A stretch of DNA of 64,000 nt from Aricia agestis (Eukaryota; Arthropoda; Insecta; Lepidoptera; Lycaenidae): the NCBI RefSeq assembly GCF_905147365.1, contig NC_056427.1, forward strand, positions 5,213,001 through 5,277,000. Reading direction: 5' to 3'. The position numbers and the translations under genes were made by a program. This document shows positions 9,567 to 19,179 of this stretch, in pieces; the stretch's first letter is position 1, and every line of letters starts with the position of its first letter. The notes beneath the pieces are model-generated. The model searched no databases, was not told the DNA's origin, and saw only the letters and a program-made list of their open reading frames with translations.

Positions 9567-10174
9567 AAAATTATTATTGCGGACATTTTTGCTTTTATTT
9601 ATTTATTTTGGCACATCAACAGCTTGTAGGAATTTACATTTACTCTTGAAAATAATTAACCAAATTAGATTCTATCCTATTTGCTAATAACAGATGTGAA
9701 ACAGCATTTTAAATAATGATACCCGATTGAGCCGACCCATTCATGTCGAAGCACTTTTAAAGTTGGAAACGATTTCACTTCAGTGAAATATTTTCATAGC
9801 GAGCATCCAATTATTGTCCAATAATTGAATTGTTATAATTATACAAGTTTCAATTCAATAATATTATTCAAGCTATCAATTTGGAAGTTATCGTTAAAAT
9901 ATTTAGTCAATTATTATTTTATTGGCTTTTACTGTTGATTAGTTTTGATTAATGTTGAACTAAATGTGAATAATAAGTGTCGGTAGTGCCGGCAGAATTC
10001 GAAACGAAACAGCAACAGCAAGCTCACATTTTCGAAAAAAAGATTTATACTTCCTCTACTGCGCCGCGCTTCCGGTCTTCTTCGTCTACTTTCGTTTTAT
10101 GAAATTTTGATCAGGTCATGTGACAAAAGGAGAGTCAGCAACATGGTGGATTCAAATCCCAAGTTATAATAATG
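9567..10174. other. AT-rich intergenic with SINE-A scrap
   Basis: No gene is seen. About 9724-9753 (GAGCCGACCCATTCATG) is a 30-bp remnant of the SINE-A 5' body in minus orientation. Confidence 0.5.
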
Positions 10175-10177
10175 TTA

Positions 10178-10527
10178 AGGTGCCACACAGCAGTTCTATA
10201 ACGTTACAAAAGATTGTGTAACACGATTCCATATTTTTATAAGTGTCTAAACACACTAGGCCGAAGTTACGCGGCGGAAATTCAGCACGATTACGCCCGC
10301 AAAGTCAAACGCATACAATATACGGACGAAACGCGACGGAATAGTGTGTCATCGGTAATTTAAAATACATTGCGGGCGTGATCATGCGGAATTTCCGCCG
10401 CGTAACTTCGGCCTAGTGTGTTTAACTTCAACTGCAAAAAATAAACGTCTTTTGTTATAATATTTTGTTAAAAAAAGTTAGACAAAAATGTTATCTAACG
10501 TTATATAACTGCTGTGTGGGAGCACCT
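10178..10527. mobile_element. Harbinger-type MITE (outer of a nest)
   Basis: Terminal inverted repeats begin AGGTGCCACACAGCAGTT and end AACTGCTGTGTGGGAGCACCT, flanked by TTA (10175-10177 and 10528-10530). A TTA/TAA duplication is typical of PIF/Harbinger. It is interrupted by another palindromic element at 10250-10422. Confidence 0.75.
10250..10422. mobile_element. Foldback MITE (inner of a nest)
   Basis: Arms of about 35 bp (ACACACTAGGCCGAAGTTAC and reverse complement) enclose a unique middle of about 100 bp. TA flanks each end, fitting a Tc1/mariner-type duplication. Confidence 0.75.
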
Positions 10528-10542
10528 TTAATTCCAATAACG

Positions 10543-10800
10543 GATAGGACGATGCGGGCTGATCACCTGATTGTCTGACAAGTAAGATGATCCATGCGTC
10601 GGATGGGCATGTAAAAAGTCCTGATCTCTCGCCAGTTGTGTCGTCTGTCCCACTGGGTTATGAAGGTAAAGAAATTATTCCAATGTAGGTACTTTGCACA
10701 CACTTGGGCACTATAAAATCACTCCTAAGTTCTGCGTTACTGGTCTAGTTTTAATAAAATCAGCCGTCGTTAACAAAACCGGTGTAGGAGATATTATAAT
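10543..10800 (+). mobile_element. SINE-B, 5'-truncated copy
   Basis: The body begins at GCGGGCTGATCACCTGATTG and continues through GGATGGGCATGTAAAAAGTC, CCCACTGGGTTATGA and CTTGGGCACTATAAAAT to a diverged tail. The tRNA-like head is absent. Confidence 0.75.
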
Positions 10801-10823
10801 ACTGCTTTCGACTAAACGGCTAA

Positions 10824-10993
10824 GGGTGCGTTTCCACTGACGCGGAGCGGAGAGGAGCTTAGCGGTGCCCGAATTGACCAATCGGCTATTCCAGCGGAAT
10901 GACAGCGAAGCTGAGCGAAGATTTCGAGCATGGTGATTGGTCAATTCGGCACCGCTAAGCTCCGCTCCGCGTCGCGTCAGTGAAAACGCGGCC
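10824..10993. mobile_element. MITE-6 copy (Harbinger-type)
   Basis: Long inverted arms (GGGTGCGTTTCCACTGACGC; GCGGAGC; GCTTAGCGGTGCC; AATTGACCAATC) meet around a short centre. TAA flanks both ends (10821-10823, 10994-10996). A second copy is at 53411-53561. Confidence 0.8.
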
Positions 10994-11104
10994 TAATAAA
11001 GGCACAAAACTTTACATAAAACATCCACAATTTGTATTAACATCTGTGCCTTTTTATTTTGATTATAATATGTAGTTATTTTTTATTAGAGTATATCACT
11101 GCAT

Positions 11105-11230
11105 GTATTCACGCTAGATGCAGCGACAGCACAGACAGTAAACAGTAAACAATAAGTTTTGTGCGACGTTTGACAACGTTTCTGTCAATATTCTGATATG
11201 ACGTGTGCAACATGTCGGAGTTTGGTCGCA
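11105..11230 (-). repeat. Repeat R copy (minus)
   Basis: It contains CGACGTTTGACAACGTTTCT, the reverse complement of blocks at 16125-16262, 25150-25277 and 39540-39665. Nature unknown; it ends next to Helitron copy B. Confidence 0.6.
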
Positions 11231-11254
11231 TTATTTACTGTTTAATATGTACTA

Positions 11255-12699
11255 CTAGCTGTTGCCCGCGACTTCGTCCGCGTCAGCAAAATGTGATAAA
11301 AGAAGAAAATGAAAAAGAGAGAAAATTTCTCCTTCTTTACACAAATAGTAAAAATGGGATCTTGTTAGTTGATCTGATAACTTTTCATGAACCTAAAGTT
11401 GTAGATAAAAACGCCAATACTGTAGGTATAGAAAATCTTTAGGATAACGAATAAGAGTAAAATTATTATTTTTAAACAAAAATTGAAACCGACTTCCAAG
11501 GTAAAGACAATAGTAATTTTCTTAAATGAACAGTATTTCTGTACTCAGTATTTCTGTTCTCAATCTTCATAATTTCAAGTCGGTACCAGTTATTTTGTCA
11601 TAGAACTGGCTATTAGGTTAGCTGGTAGTTGGTACCGACTTCAAAATAATGAAGACTGAGAACAGAAATACTGAGTACAGAATATGAATTATTTAATACT
11701 TTATGGTTCATTAAATCTAGATCTATAAAAAAAGCGGTAAATTGCACATAGAAATTGCGCTAAAGTTAAAAAATTATGAAGATTGAATACAGAAATAGTT
11801 GACGCGTCTATGTGTGTCCCAAAAAATATCCAGGAGTTCCCTCTATATCTCACGAATTTCAGTATCAGATCACCACTTTCGTAATCATTGTACCAAATTC
11901 GGGTTATTGTACCTCTATAAACAGTAAACACTAAATAGCAACAAAAGAGTTTTGAAAATCAGTCAACAAACGGTGGAACAATATTATAATAATCAAAGGC
12001 AAGATTTTTGATAATAATGTGATGATGCATGGCATAATTATAGTGATGATGATGTATTATTGTCGACACATTGACATAATAATATAATGCTTTTAGTTGT
12101 TGAAACAACGCCAAAATTGCCGAAAATCTATAAGGATTCAAGAGTTCTGTAATGCACCTTCGGAACCAGGGTGTACTTCGGCGCAAATTCTTATTTTTTT
12201 GGTAGTTAAGCTTTACATCCTTCAGAAAACCGTAAAATCACTATATGTTTCCATATAAATTTTAAGGAGTCCTGTCGATTTCTCATGGATTGCATCATCA
12301 GATCACCATTTTTGTGATCATGTTACCAAATTCGGGCTACATCTCATACAACAACAAAAGAATTTTGGAAATCGGTCTACAAATGACGAAGTTGTCCGCG
12401 AACCAATATAAAAAAGTGAAATATATCCTCCTCCTTTTCGGAAGTCGGTTAAAAAGTAGCCTAAGTTATGCCTTACTCCGTCAGCTATATGCCAAAAAAA
12501 GTCCCGTCAAAATCGCTCCAGCCATTTCAGAGATTAGCCGGAACAAACAGACAGACAGACAGACATACAGACAAAAATTATAAAAAATGTTGTTTTGGTG
12601 TATGTAACCTATGTACATTCATATGCATCTAGTAAAAAACGGTTCTTTCAATATTACAAACAGACACTCCAATTTTATTTATATGTATAGATGTATAGA
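11255..12699 (-). mobile_element. Helitron-like non-autonomous element, copy B (1.45 kb)
   Basis: It is the reverse complement of 989-2453 over its whole length with few differences, and lacks the 20-base insertion of copy A. On the minus strand it starts TC after A and ends CTAG before T (11255-11258, base 11254). Each copy therefore has its own valid Helitron junctions, which favours two separate insertions over one inverted duplication. Confidence 0.8.
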
Positions 12700-12713
12700 T
12701 ATACTTCATGCTA

Positions 12714-13085
12714 TATCACTAAATAGTATAAAACAAAGTCGCTTTTTTTCCCTCATGTCCCTTTGTTCCCTTTAATCTTTAAAACTACGCAACGGATTTT
12801 GATGCGGTTTTCTTTAATAGATAGAATGATTAAAAAGGAAGGTTTATAAGTATAATAACATTTATTAAACAGTGGAGAAATACAGTTAATTTTGGGGTTT
12901 CTAATGAGATGTCGTAAATAATTACATTTTTTTCCGCTTACATTGCAAATGCAGGCTGAACCCTACGAGATTTATCAAAATAATGTACTAAGTATTGTAC
13001 ACTATGAAAAGATCTACAGAAAACTCCGCGATGGTATATGTCTATCTCTTATGGATATCCCACAATAACATTTTTTTGTCATTTA
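12714..13085 (+). repeat. Lepidopteran-type dispersed repeat
   Basis: It runs from CTATATCACTAAATAGTAT through ACGCAACGGATTTTGATGCG to CTATCTCTTATGGATA. I recall this order of blocks from moth and butterfly genomes. No second copy lies in this window. Confidence 0.45.
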
Positions 13086-13634
13086 CTTTTAACTTTAAAT
13101 AATGGCTAATACGTTTTATTAAAATGTTTATGATTTAAACCCTTTTAAATATTGTGCTTTATATATAATTTTTTTTTATATTGGAACTAGGTAAACCGGT
13201 AGTCAATAAATAACAAAATGGGGTTTGTCTTCACCTTAAGCGGACTGACGTGGTTTGAAGCGTCCATAGTTTATTAACATAACCTAAAGTATTGTCACTT
13301 TGTTTTGTTACGCTGTACTTAGAACTTAGTAAATCTTAGACTAGACTAGTCTTCTATAGAGCTATATCTAGACTTGACAAACTTGTTTATCGCGCAGACA
13401 AACAGAAAAGTATTTAATTAAGAGACACTTCGTCCGTCTCGTCTTAATAAAACTTAAGTGACAACAATAAACGCGGGTTTGCGCAGACTTTTTTACTTGA
13501 GAACATGCATTCAGATGTTTTTAGGGTTCCGTACCCAAGGGATGAAAACGGGATGGTATGTCTAAAGGGTCCAACACATTACAGTCCGCCAGCAGGCTCT
13601 GGTCGGCAGGCTGATCTCAAAAACACATATTTTA
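13086..13634. other. Intergenic with repeat scraps
   Basis: No gene is seen. Around 13240-13285 (GGACTGACGTGGTTTGAAGC) is a SINE-C tail scrap, and around 13518-13560 (AGGGTTCCGTACCCAAGGG) a scrap of repeat P. Confidence 0.5.
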
Positions 13635-13972
13635 TACGTGGAAGAGCCATGCTTCGGCGCGAATGGGCCGGCTCGACCGGAGAAATACCACGTTCTCACA
13701 GAAAACCGGCGTGAAACAGCGCTTGCGCTGTGTTTCGCCGAGTGAGTGAGTTTACCGGAGGACAAACCACTACCCTATTCCCTTCCCTACCCTCCCCAAT
13801 TCCCTTCCCTTCCCTTCCCGTCCCTACCCTCCCCTATTACCCTATTCCCTTCTAAAAGGCCGGCAACGCACCTGCAGCTCTTCTGATGCTGTGAGTGTCC
13901 ATGGGCGACGGAAGTTGCTTTCCATCAGGTGACCAGTTTGCTCGTTTGCCCCCTTATTTCATAAAAAAAAAA
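13635..13972 (+). mobile_element. SINE-A copy 2
   Basis: Near full length, from ACGTGGAAGAGCC to a poly(A) run at 13962-13972, with a long pyrimidine tract (about 13770-13850) of CCCTTCCC/CCCTACCC units. Confidence 0.85.
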
Positions 13973-14046
13973 CATTCAACTGCATACTCGCAAGAGTCCC
14001 AACACATAATTAAGTGGTGCAATTTGCAAACGTAGCTTTAACCCTA

Positions 14047-14300
14047 TCTATACTAATATTATAAATGCGAAAGTATCTCTGTCTGTCTGTCTGTCTGCCT
14101 GTCTCGCTTTCACGCCAAAACTACCGAACCGATTGTAATGAAATTTTGTATACAGATAGTCTAAAGCCTGAGAAAGGACATAGGCTTTTTTACAGGAAAA
14201 AAGGGTTGTAAGGGGGTGAAAATACGAAAATTTGTTCAAATTAAGTTAGTTCCAAAAATGCATAATAGATGGCGCCGTGCGTCTCTTACATCGCGCTAAC
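14047..14300 (+). mobile_element. Helitron-like element, diverged subfamily
   Basis: It starts TCTATACTAATATTATAAAT after an A, followed by (CTGT)n and a block near AAACTACCGAACCGATT. The 3' end is not clear. Confidence 0.55.
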
Positions 14301-14650
14301 GCTTGCCCAACATCTTTCTATAAGAGGTGGTATTATCTTACATTCGCGGTTCGTTTTTTTTCGATTGTTATTTCTTTTTTACGTTATTTAATAAGTCAGT
14401 ACTTTATATTATATACAGTGACGTAACCTTAAACCTATCAATGATAAATAGTTTATGGGTAAAGTTGTGTAATTGGGGGCTAAATAAGCTTTAAAATTTG
14501 GCATAAAATATAAAGTTTAATTTTAAAAAATGAAATATTATGTGCACACTGCACAGCTGTTTTGATTTAAGGGGTACCAGGGTTTTTTTTATAAAAGCTT
14601 TTGACACCAATTTTGTTGACATCGCGCGCTATAAAGTGAAGTAATTTTTG
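14301..14650. other. AT-rich intergenic
   Basis: No gene is seen. Part may be the 3' end of the preceding Helitron-like subfamily. Confidence 0.4.
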
Positions 14651-14881
14651 TAAGTAGCCTTATTTTGATAAGACGAACAACAATTTTATTTGCGAAAAAT
14701 CTCGAAAGTGGTAGATAACAGAGATAGAAAGGATTTCATACTTTGACTTGATGGTCCTAAAATATGGATTGTTCTATTTGTAGGACAATGTTACTCTTAA
14801 ATTATATAACTATTAACCTATTAGCATACGAAAAGTCAGATGGTTGGGGTTCCGTTTTAGGGTTCTGTAGTCAATTAAGTT
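14651..14881 (+). repeat. MITE-9-related repeat interrupted by a LINE
   Basis: It matches 3215-3480 and 49330-49545 (GTAGCCTTATTTTGATAAGA onward). It is broken after AGTCAATTAAGTTTTGCTGA by a LINE 3' end. The mirror motif AGTCAATAGTACAGAACCCT resumes at about 15537. Confidence 0.6.
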
Positions 14882-15527
14882 TTGCTGAGGGATCCCGGAT
14901 TATGTAATTCACAAAATGAGATAAATATTTACGGGGGCTGCAAAAATCCTTCCATAGGTATCACAGGTATTACACTTCACAGGCTACCCCTGCATCTCAG
15001 ACGTCAAGTAGCTGACTTCATAAATATTGCCCAAAACAAAATAGATTCCTCCCTTCTTGTTTCCAAAATAACCCTGAAAGTCCCTTCCCGCTCATCCAGA
15101 ACATGCTCTTTCAACCCCTTTTATATTCCATTCTCCCACTCTAATTATAGGAAGAATTCCTTCTTCGTTAGAACACCTGCTTGCCTGAATGATTTGAGTA
15201 AACACCATGACATTGACGTTTTTAATTCATCTATTTATGCTATCAGAAAGACAATCAATGAAAATTGGTTTGAAGCTGGTCACTGATTGTTGGATTCATT
15301 ACTCTTGTACTATGGATATTATTACTGGGATTGCTTTTGTAACGTGTACTATTGTATCATTGCTAAATACTTTTGTCTACCTAAATGTAAAGCAATTTTG
15401 TTAATGTTTAGACTTCTATTTGTGGAAACATGTTAATAGTGCTTAGATATTAATCAGCTTTAATTTTTAATTTAAGTTTTATCACCGTATGTTTTCCGTT
15501 CAAATAAAAATAAAAATAAAATATCTA
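14882..15527 (+). pseudogene. LINE reverse transcriptase C-terminus and 3' UTR, 5'-truncated
   Basis: A 134-codon open frame (14882-15286) has the look of the tail of a non-LTR element ORF2: LPLHLRRQVADFINIAQNKI, then LKVPSRSSRTCSF and a closing IYAIRKTINENWF. About 240 bp of AT-rich 3' UTR follow, ending in an (AAAAT)n-like tail at about 15505-15525. No catalytic RT motif remains, so it is a dead-on-arrival insertion. Clade is uncertain (jockey or R1-like). Confidence 0.65.
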
Positions 15528-15760
15528 CTGGTAAGTAGTCAATAGTACAGAACCCTCAGTGAAAAAGTCCGACTAGCACATAGCCGGTTTTATTCACTTT
15601 AAGGACTCTTTCACTTTTGAGACGTCTTCTAATTAGAATAACCAAGTCGCATAATTTTAATTAGAGATTGAAAAGTCTTTTCATTATTTTCATTCCAATA
15701 ACGCTGAGTAGTGCAATGCCTTTTCAAATCTACATCATTTTCAGTCCATAGAGAATAATT

Positions 15761-16033
15761 GACGACCTCTGTGGCTTAGTGGTGAGCGCGTTGGTAGCTC
15801 AAGCCGGGGGTCGCGGGTTCGAATCCCGCCGACGGAACAAAAAGTTTTTCAAAGTTCCTGGGTCATGGATGTGTATTAAATATGTGTATCATATAATAAA
15901 AAATCTTAAATATATGTATAGTATAAAAAGTATTAAATATATATCCGTTGTCTGGTACCTGTAGCACAAGTCCTTCAGGTACTTACCACGGGGCCAGACT
16001 GACGTGGTGTGAAGCGTCGATAGATATTATTAA
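15761..16033 (+). mobile_element. SINE-C, long copy
   Basis: The tRNA-like head has an A box TGGCTTAGTGG (15772-15782) and a perfect B box GGTTCGAATCC (15816-15826), so pol III transcription is plausible. The body has GGGTCATGGATGTGTATTAA and the tail CCAGACTGACGTGGTGTGAA. Other copies: 55692-55875 and 57095-57282. Confidence 0.8.
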
Positions 16034-16124
16034 AATAGAGTCCAGGTCAAATCAAGGTCAAATATCGTTCTGTCTAGTCTTCAGGTTTACGCCGAACGCG
16101 CGATAAGGAACTTCGTTCCAATAA

Positions 16125-16262
16125 TCCGACTAAAATCCGACATTGACGTCATATCAGAATATTGACAGAAACGTTGTCAAACGTCGAACAAAACTTTATA
16201 TATAGTGTCTGTGCTGGTGCTACCACTAGCGGGAAAACATTGCAGTGATATACTATTCTTAT
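16125..16262 (+). repeat. Repeat R copy
   Basis: ATTGACAGAAACGTTGTCAA and TGGTGCTACCACTAGCGGGA; it matches 25150-25277 and 39540-39665. Confidence 0.6.
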
Positions 16263-16272
16263 ATCGCAAAAT

Positions 16273-16491
16273 AGGCCCAATCCCCTACCCTTTTCCCTTC
16301 CCTACCCTCTCCTATTCCTTGCCTACCCTCCCCTATTCCCTTCCCTACCCTCCCCTATTACCCTATTCCCTCTTAAAAGGCCAGCAACGCACTTGCAGCT
16401 CTTCTGATGCTGCGGGTGTCCATGGGCGACGGAAGTTGTTTTCCATCAGGTGACCCGTTTGCTCGCTTGCCCCCTTATTTCATTAAAAAAA
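16273..16491 (+). mobile_element. SINE-A copy 3, 5'-truncated
   Basis: It begins in GGCCCAATCCCC, so the whole 5' body is missing. Pyrimidine tract, LINE-derived tail and poly(A) are intact. 5' truncation is a mark of LINE-type reverse transcription. Confidence 0.85.
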
Positions 16492-16511
16492 TGCAATGGC
16501 TGTTCCATATA

Positions 16512-17112
16512 TAAAGGGTTTTCCAATAGGGACTTGAGAATTTTGAATTTAGTTTGTGGACGCCCCCTTTCATTTAACATCGAACTGATACTCTCAGTTT
16601 ATTCTGTAAACAACATTTTTATCATGGTGAAGTACACGAACGAACAACTTCTGCAAATCTTAAAAATTTATTACAGAAATTCGAAGTCGGTGGCCACTAC
16701 TTTAAGAGCATTAACTCCGATTTTCGACTGTAATTCTCGCCCTTGTAGACAGATTGACCATGATTATGGATTATTTTTGGCCCGAATTAAAAGATATGGA
16801 CTTGGAGAGCATGAGGTTTCTAAAGGACGGTGCCACAAGCCACAGAGCACACGTTACAATCGATTTATTGAAGAGCATTGAGGGTGTTATCTCAAAAAAT
16901 GGACCAGTCGATTGACCGCCTCGTTCGTGCGATTTAACGCCTCTAGATTTTTTTTCTTTGAAGCTGCATTAAGTCGCTGGATAAGCCAACGACGTTGGAA
17001 CAGCTCAGAGCCAAAATTACACGCGAAATAGCCGAAATGTGTGGCCGAGTCATAGAAAATTGGGTTCAACGAATCACCGCTGCAAATGTGCCTGCGGTGG
17101 TCATAATATTAT
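16512..17112 (+). pseudogene. Mariner/IS630-type transposase, broken
   Basis: From 16624 a frame reads MVKYTNEQLLQILKIYY, an N-terminal helix-turn-helix of this superfamily. After about 40 residues the frame is lost. It resumes in another frame at about 16790 with WPELKDMDLESMRFLKDGAT, around the second catalytic Asp, and then GPVD-stop-PPRSCDLTPLDFF around the third acidic site. A last piece reads VIENWVQRITAANV. The first catalytic Asp region is deleted, a Trp codon has become a stop and there are frameshifts. The left end may be near 16512 (GGGTTTTCCAATAGGGACTT). No matching right inverted repeat is found before SINE-A copy 4. Confidence 0.75.
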
Positions 17113-17158
17113 GAATAGAGATAAAACTAGCGTAGGCCAGAAAGTGCGTGGTACATTA

Positions 17159-17482
17159 TATACGTGGGAGAGCCATGCTTCGGCACGAATGGGCCGGCTC
17201 GACCGGAGAAGTACCACGTTTTCACAGAAAACCGGCGTGAAACAACGCTTGCGCTATGTTTCGCCGAGTGAGTGAGTTTACCGCAAGCCCAATCCCCTAC
17301 CCTATTCCCTTCCCTACTCTCCCCTATTCCCTTCCCTTCCCATCCCTACCCTCCCCTATTACCCTATTCCCTCTTAAAAGGCCGGCAACGCACCTGCAGC
17401 ACTTCTGATGCTGCGAGTGTCCATGGGCGACGGAAGTTGCTTTCCATCAATTGACCCGTTTGCTCGTTTGCCCCCTTATTTC
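17159..17482 (+). mobile_element. SINE-A copy 4
   Basis: Complete 5' body, tract and tail, but it stops at TTATTTC with no poly(A), so its 3' end was trimmed or replaced. Confidence 0.85.
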
Positions 17483-17797
17483 GGAAAGCCGCCTTAGAGA
17501 GTATTGTGGGAGGACAGTGCTCTCGGCCAATCAAATTGCTTACACTGTCTCGCCAGTCTACTTGGTAGGTGTAACGAGGCCCTTTGGCAGAAAGTATAAA
17601 TTTCGATAGGGCGATGTGCGTCTAACATCTACCTAACCAGTAACCAGACGTGGTAATAATTAAAATAAAATTTACGAGTACGAGTGTAAAAACACGCGTG
17701 TGCGCTAATATAAATATTTGGATTTGGTCTAATTTAGTGCGAGCTAGGGGAAATATTTCGATATGATTCATGTATATTATTAGCTGGTTGTGTAGAC
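17483..17797. other. Intergenic, unassigned
   Basis: No gene or known repeat is seen. The minus frame at 17622-17846 runs into the hAT-like element and is not credible. Confidence 0.45.
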
Positions 17798-17805
17798 GAG
17801 CTACA

Positions 17806-18059
17806 GCTGTGGTCCCCAACCTTGTTTTCATACGGGCCACAAACATGTTTTGGTCTTGGTGTCGCGGGCCGCAACAAAAAATTTTTAGGGTGAAAAATAA
17901 CTTACTTCAAAATTAACGATTTATAAGTGGAAAAAATTTCACGCACGACGACTTTACATTATTTTTCCAGTGGGCGTGATTTTCAAAATGGTTTAACAGC
18001 ACGCGGGCAAAGTCCCGGCGGTTCGCTTGCGGCCCGCGGGCCGTGGGTTGGGGATAGCT
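17806..18059. mobile_element. hAT-type MITE with 8-bp target duplication
   Basis: Perfect direct repeats GAGCTACA (17798-17805, 18060-18067) flank GCTGTGGTCCCCAACC ... GGTTGGGGATAGCT. Inside are GCGGGCCGC-type blocks common in non-autonomous hATs. No transposase. Confidence 0.8.
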
Positions 18060-18067
18060 GAGCTACA

Positions 18068-18752
18068 GCTACATTTAAGCTGCGTTTCCACCGGAGCCAA
18101 GCTAAGCTGCGTTTAGAAGATTTTTTTAAGAACCAAAAGAATTACTCCATGACGGATGTCTGATATTCTATTTGCCACCAGGTGCCGCTACGTAGCCTTA
18201 GGGTCAATCAGACCGCAACGCGACCCGGCGATGCATTTCCGATGGTAATGGCGGCGCTGAAAGCGTATTTTTTTATTGGTATATGGGCAAGCACACCAGC
18301 GTCAGTAATTTTCACCAATCAGTTTGGAACCACATAATTTTGACTACATAATAAATATACAAATATAATGTATAATCAAATTAAAGGTAAATAAAATATC
18401 TTTCAGCTCATATATTTATTAAAAATCAAATATTAACGGTTTACCACATATTTAAGAAAAACCATTTTAAATTATTATTCTAGTGAATAATATGTGACTA
18501 ATTAACACTATTGTATCAATGCACGTTTATTCGTGTCATAAATGAAGTTTTAACAAGTGCAGTGAAATGTTGCATGGTTATTCCACGTATATTTTTTCTC
18601 CCTGAGCCATGCTCTGGTCATTTACACGCTTATTCTTGTATATTTTGTTGCTTTTACATTTTTGTAAAGATAAAAGCCCGTATATTAGTGTAAAGAAGAT
18701 AGACTTATTTTTATGTAATACGACCTTACTAGTGCATGGTATAAAATGTAAA
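18068..18752. other. AT-rich intergenic
   Basis: No gene is seen. About 18074-18092 (GCTGCGTTTCCACCGGAGC) looks like a lone MITE-6 end. Confidence 0.5.
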
Positions 18753-19112
18753 TCAATACTAATATTATGAAGTGGAAGAGTTTGTTTGTTTGAACGCGCT
18801 AATCTCAGGAACTACTGGTCCAATTTGAAAAATTATTTTGTTGTTAGATGACTCATTTATCGAGGAAGGCTATAGACTATAAATTATTACTCTAAGACTA
18901 ATAGAAGCGAAGAAACATGAGAAAATGTGGAAAAAACCGGGAAAACTATTTAAAGGCACTTATCTCGCGAACTACTGGATGAATTTTTAAGTTATTTGGC
19001 ACAGATGTAGAGTAGACCATGACGTGAAGGAACATTGGCTATTTTTTGCGGGAAATGTACGGTTTCCGTAAAATTTCTCATTTATGCGGGCGAGGCCGGG
19101 TAGAACGTCTAG
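18753..19112 (+). mobile_element. Helitron-like element, complete
   Basis: A|TCAATACTAATATTATG at the left and ACGTCTAG|T at the right (CTAG 19109-19112) give both terminal signatures. Non-coding. The body differs from the 200-bp family (TCAGGAACTACTGGTCCAAT). Confidence 0.7.
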
Positions 19113-19179
19113 TTAGCTAATATTTTCATGTTGACAGTTCAGTAAAAAAATATTGTTGACCTATTGTTTTTGTTGATAA

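Noticed and set aside
15761..15835. tRNA gene at the SINE-C head
   Set aside because: Same head recurs at 55692 and 57230 with a common SINE body; no closed cloverleaf.
16300..16370. Telomeric repeat in the CCCTA-rich tract
   Set aside because: Insect telomeres are usually (TTAGG)n; this tract is irregular CCCTACCC/CCCTTCCC and belongs to SINE-A.
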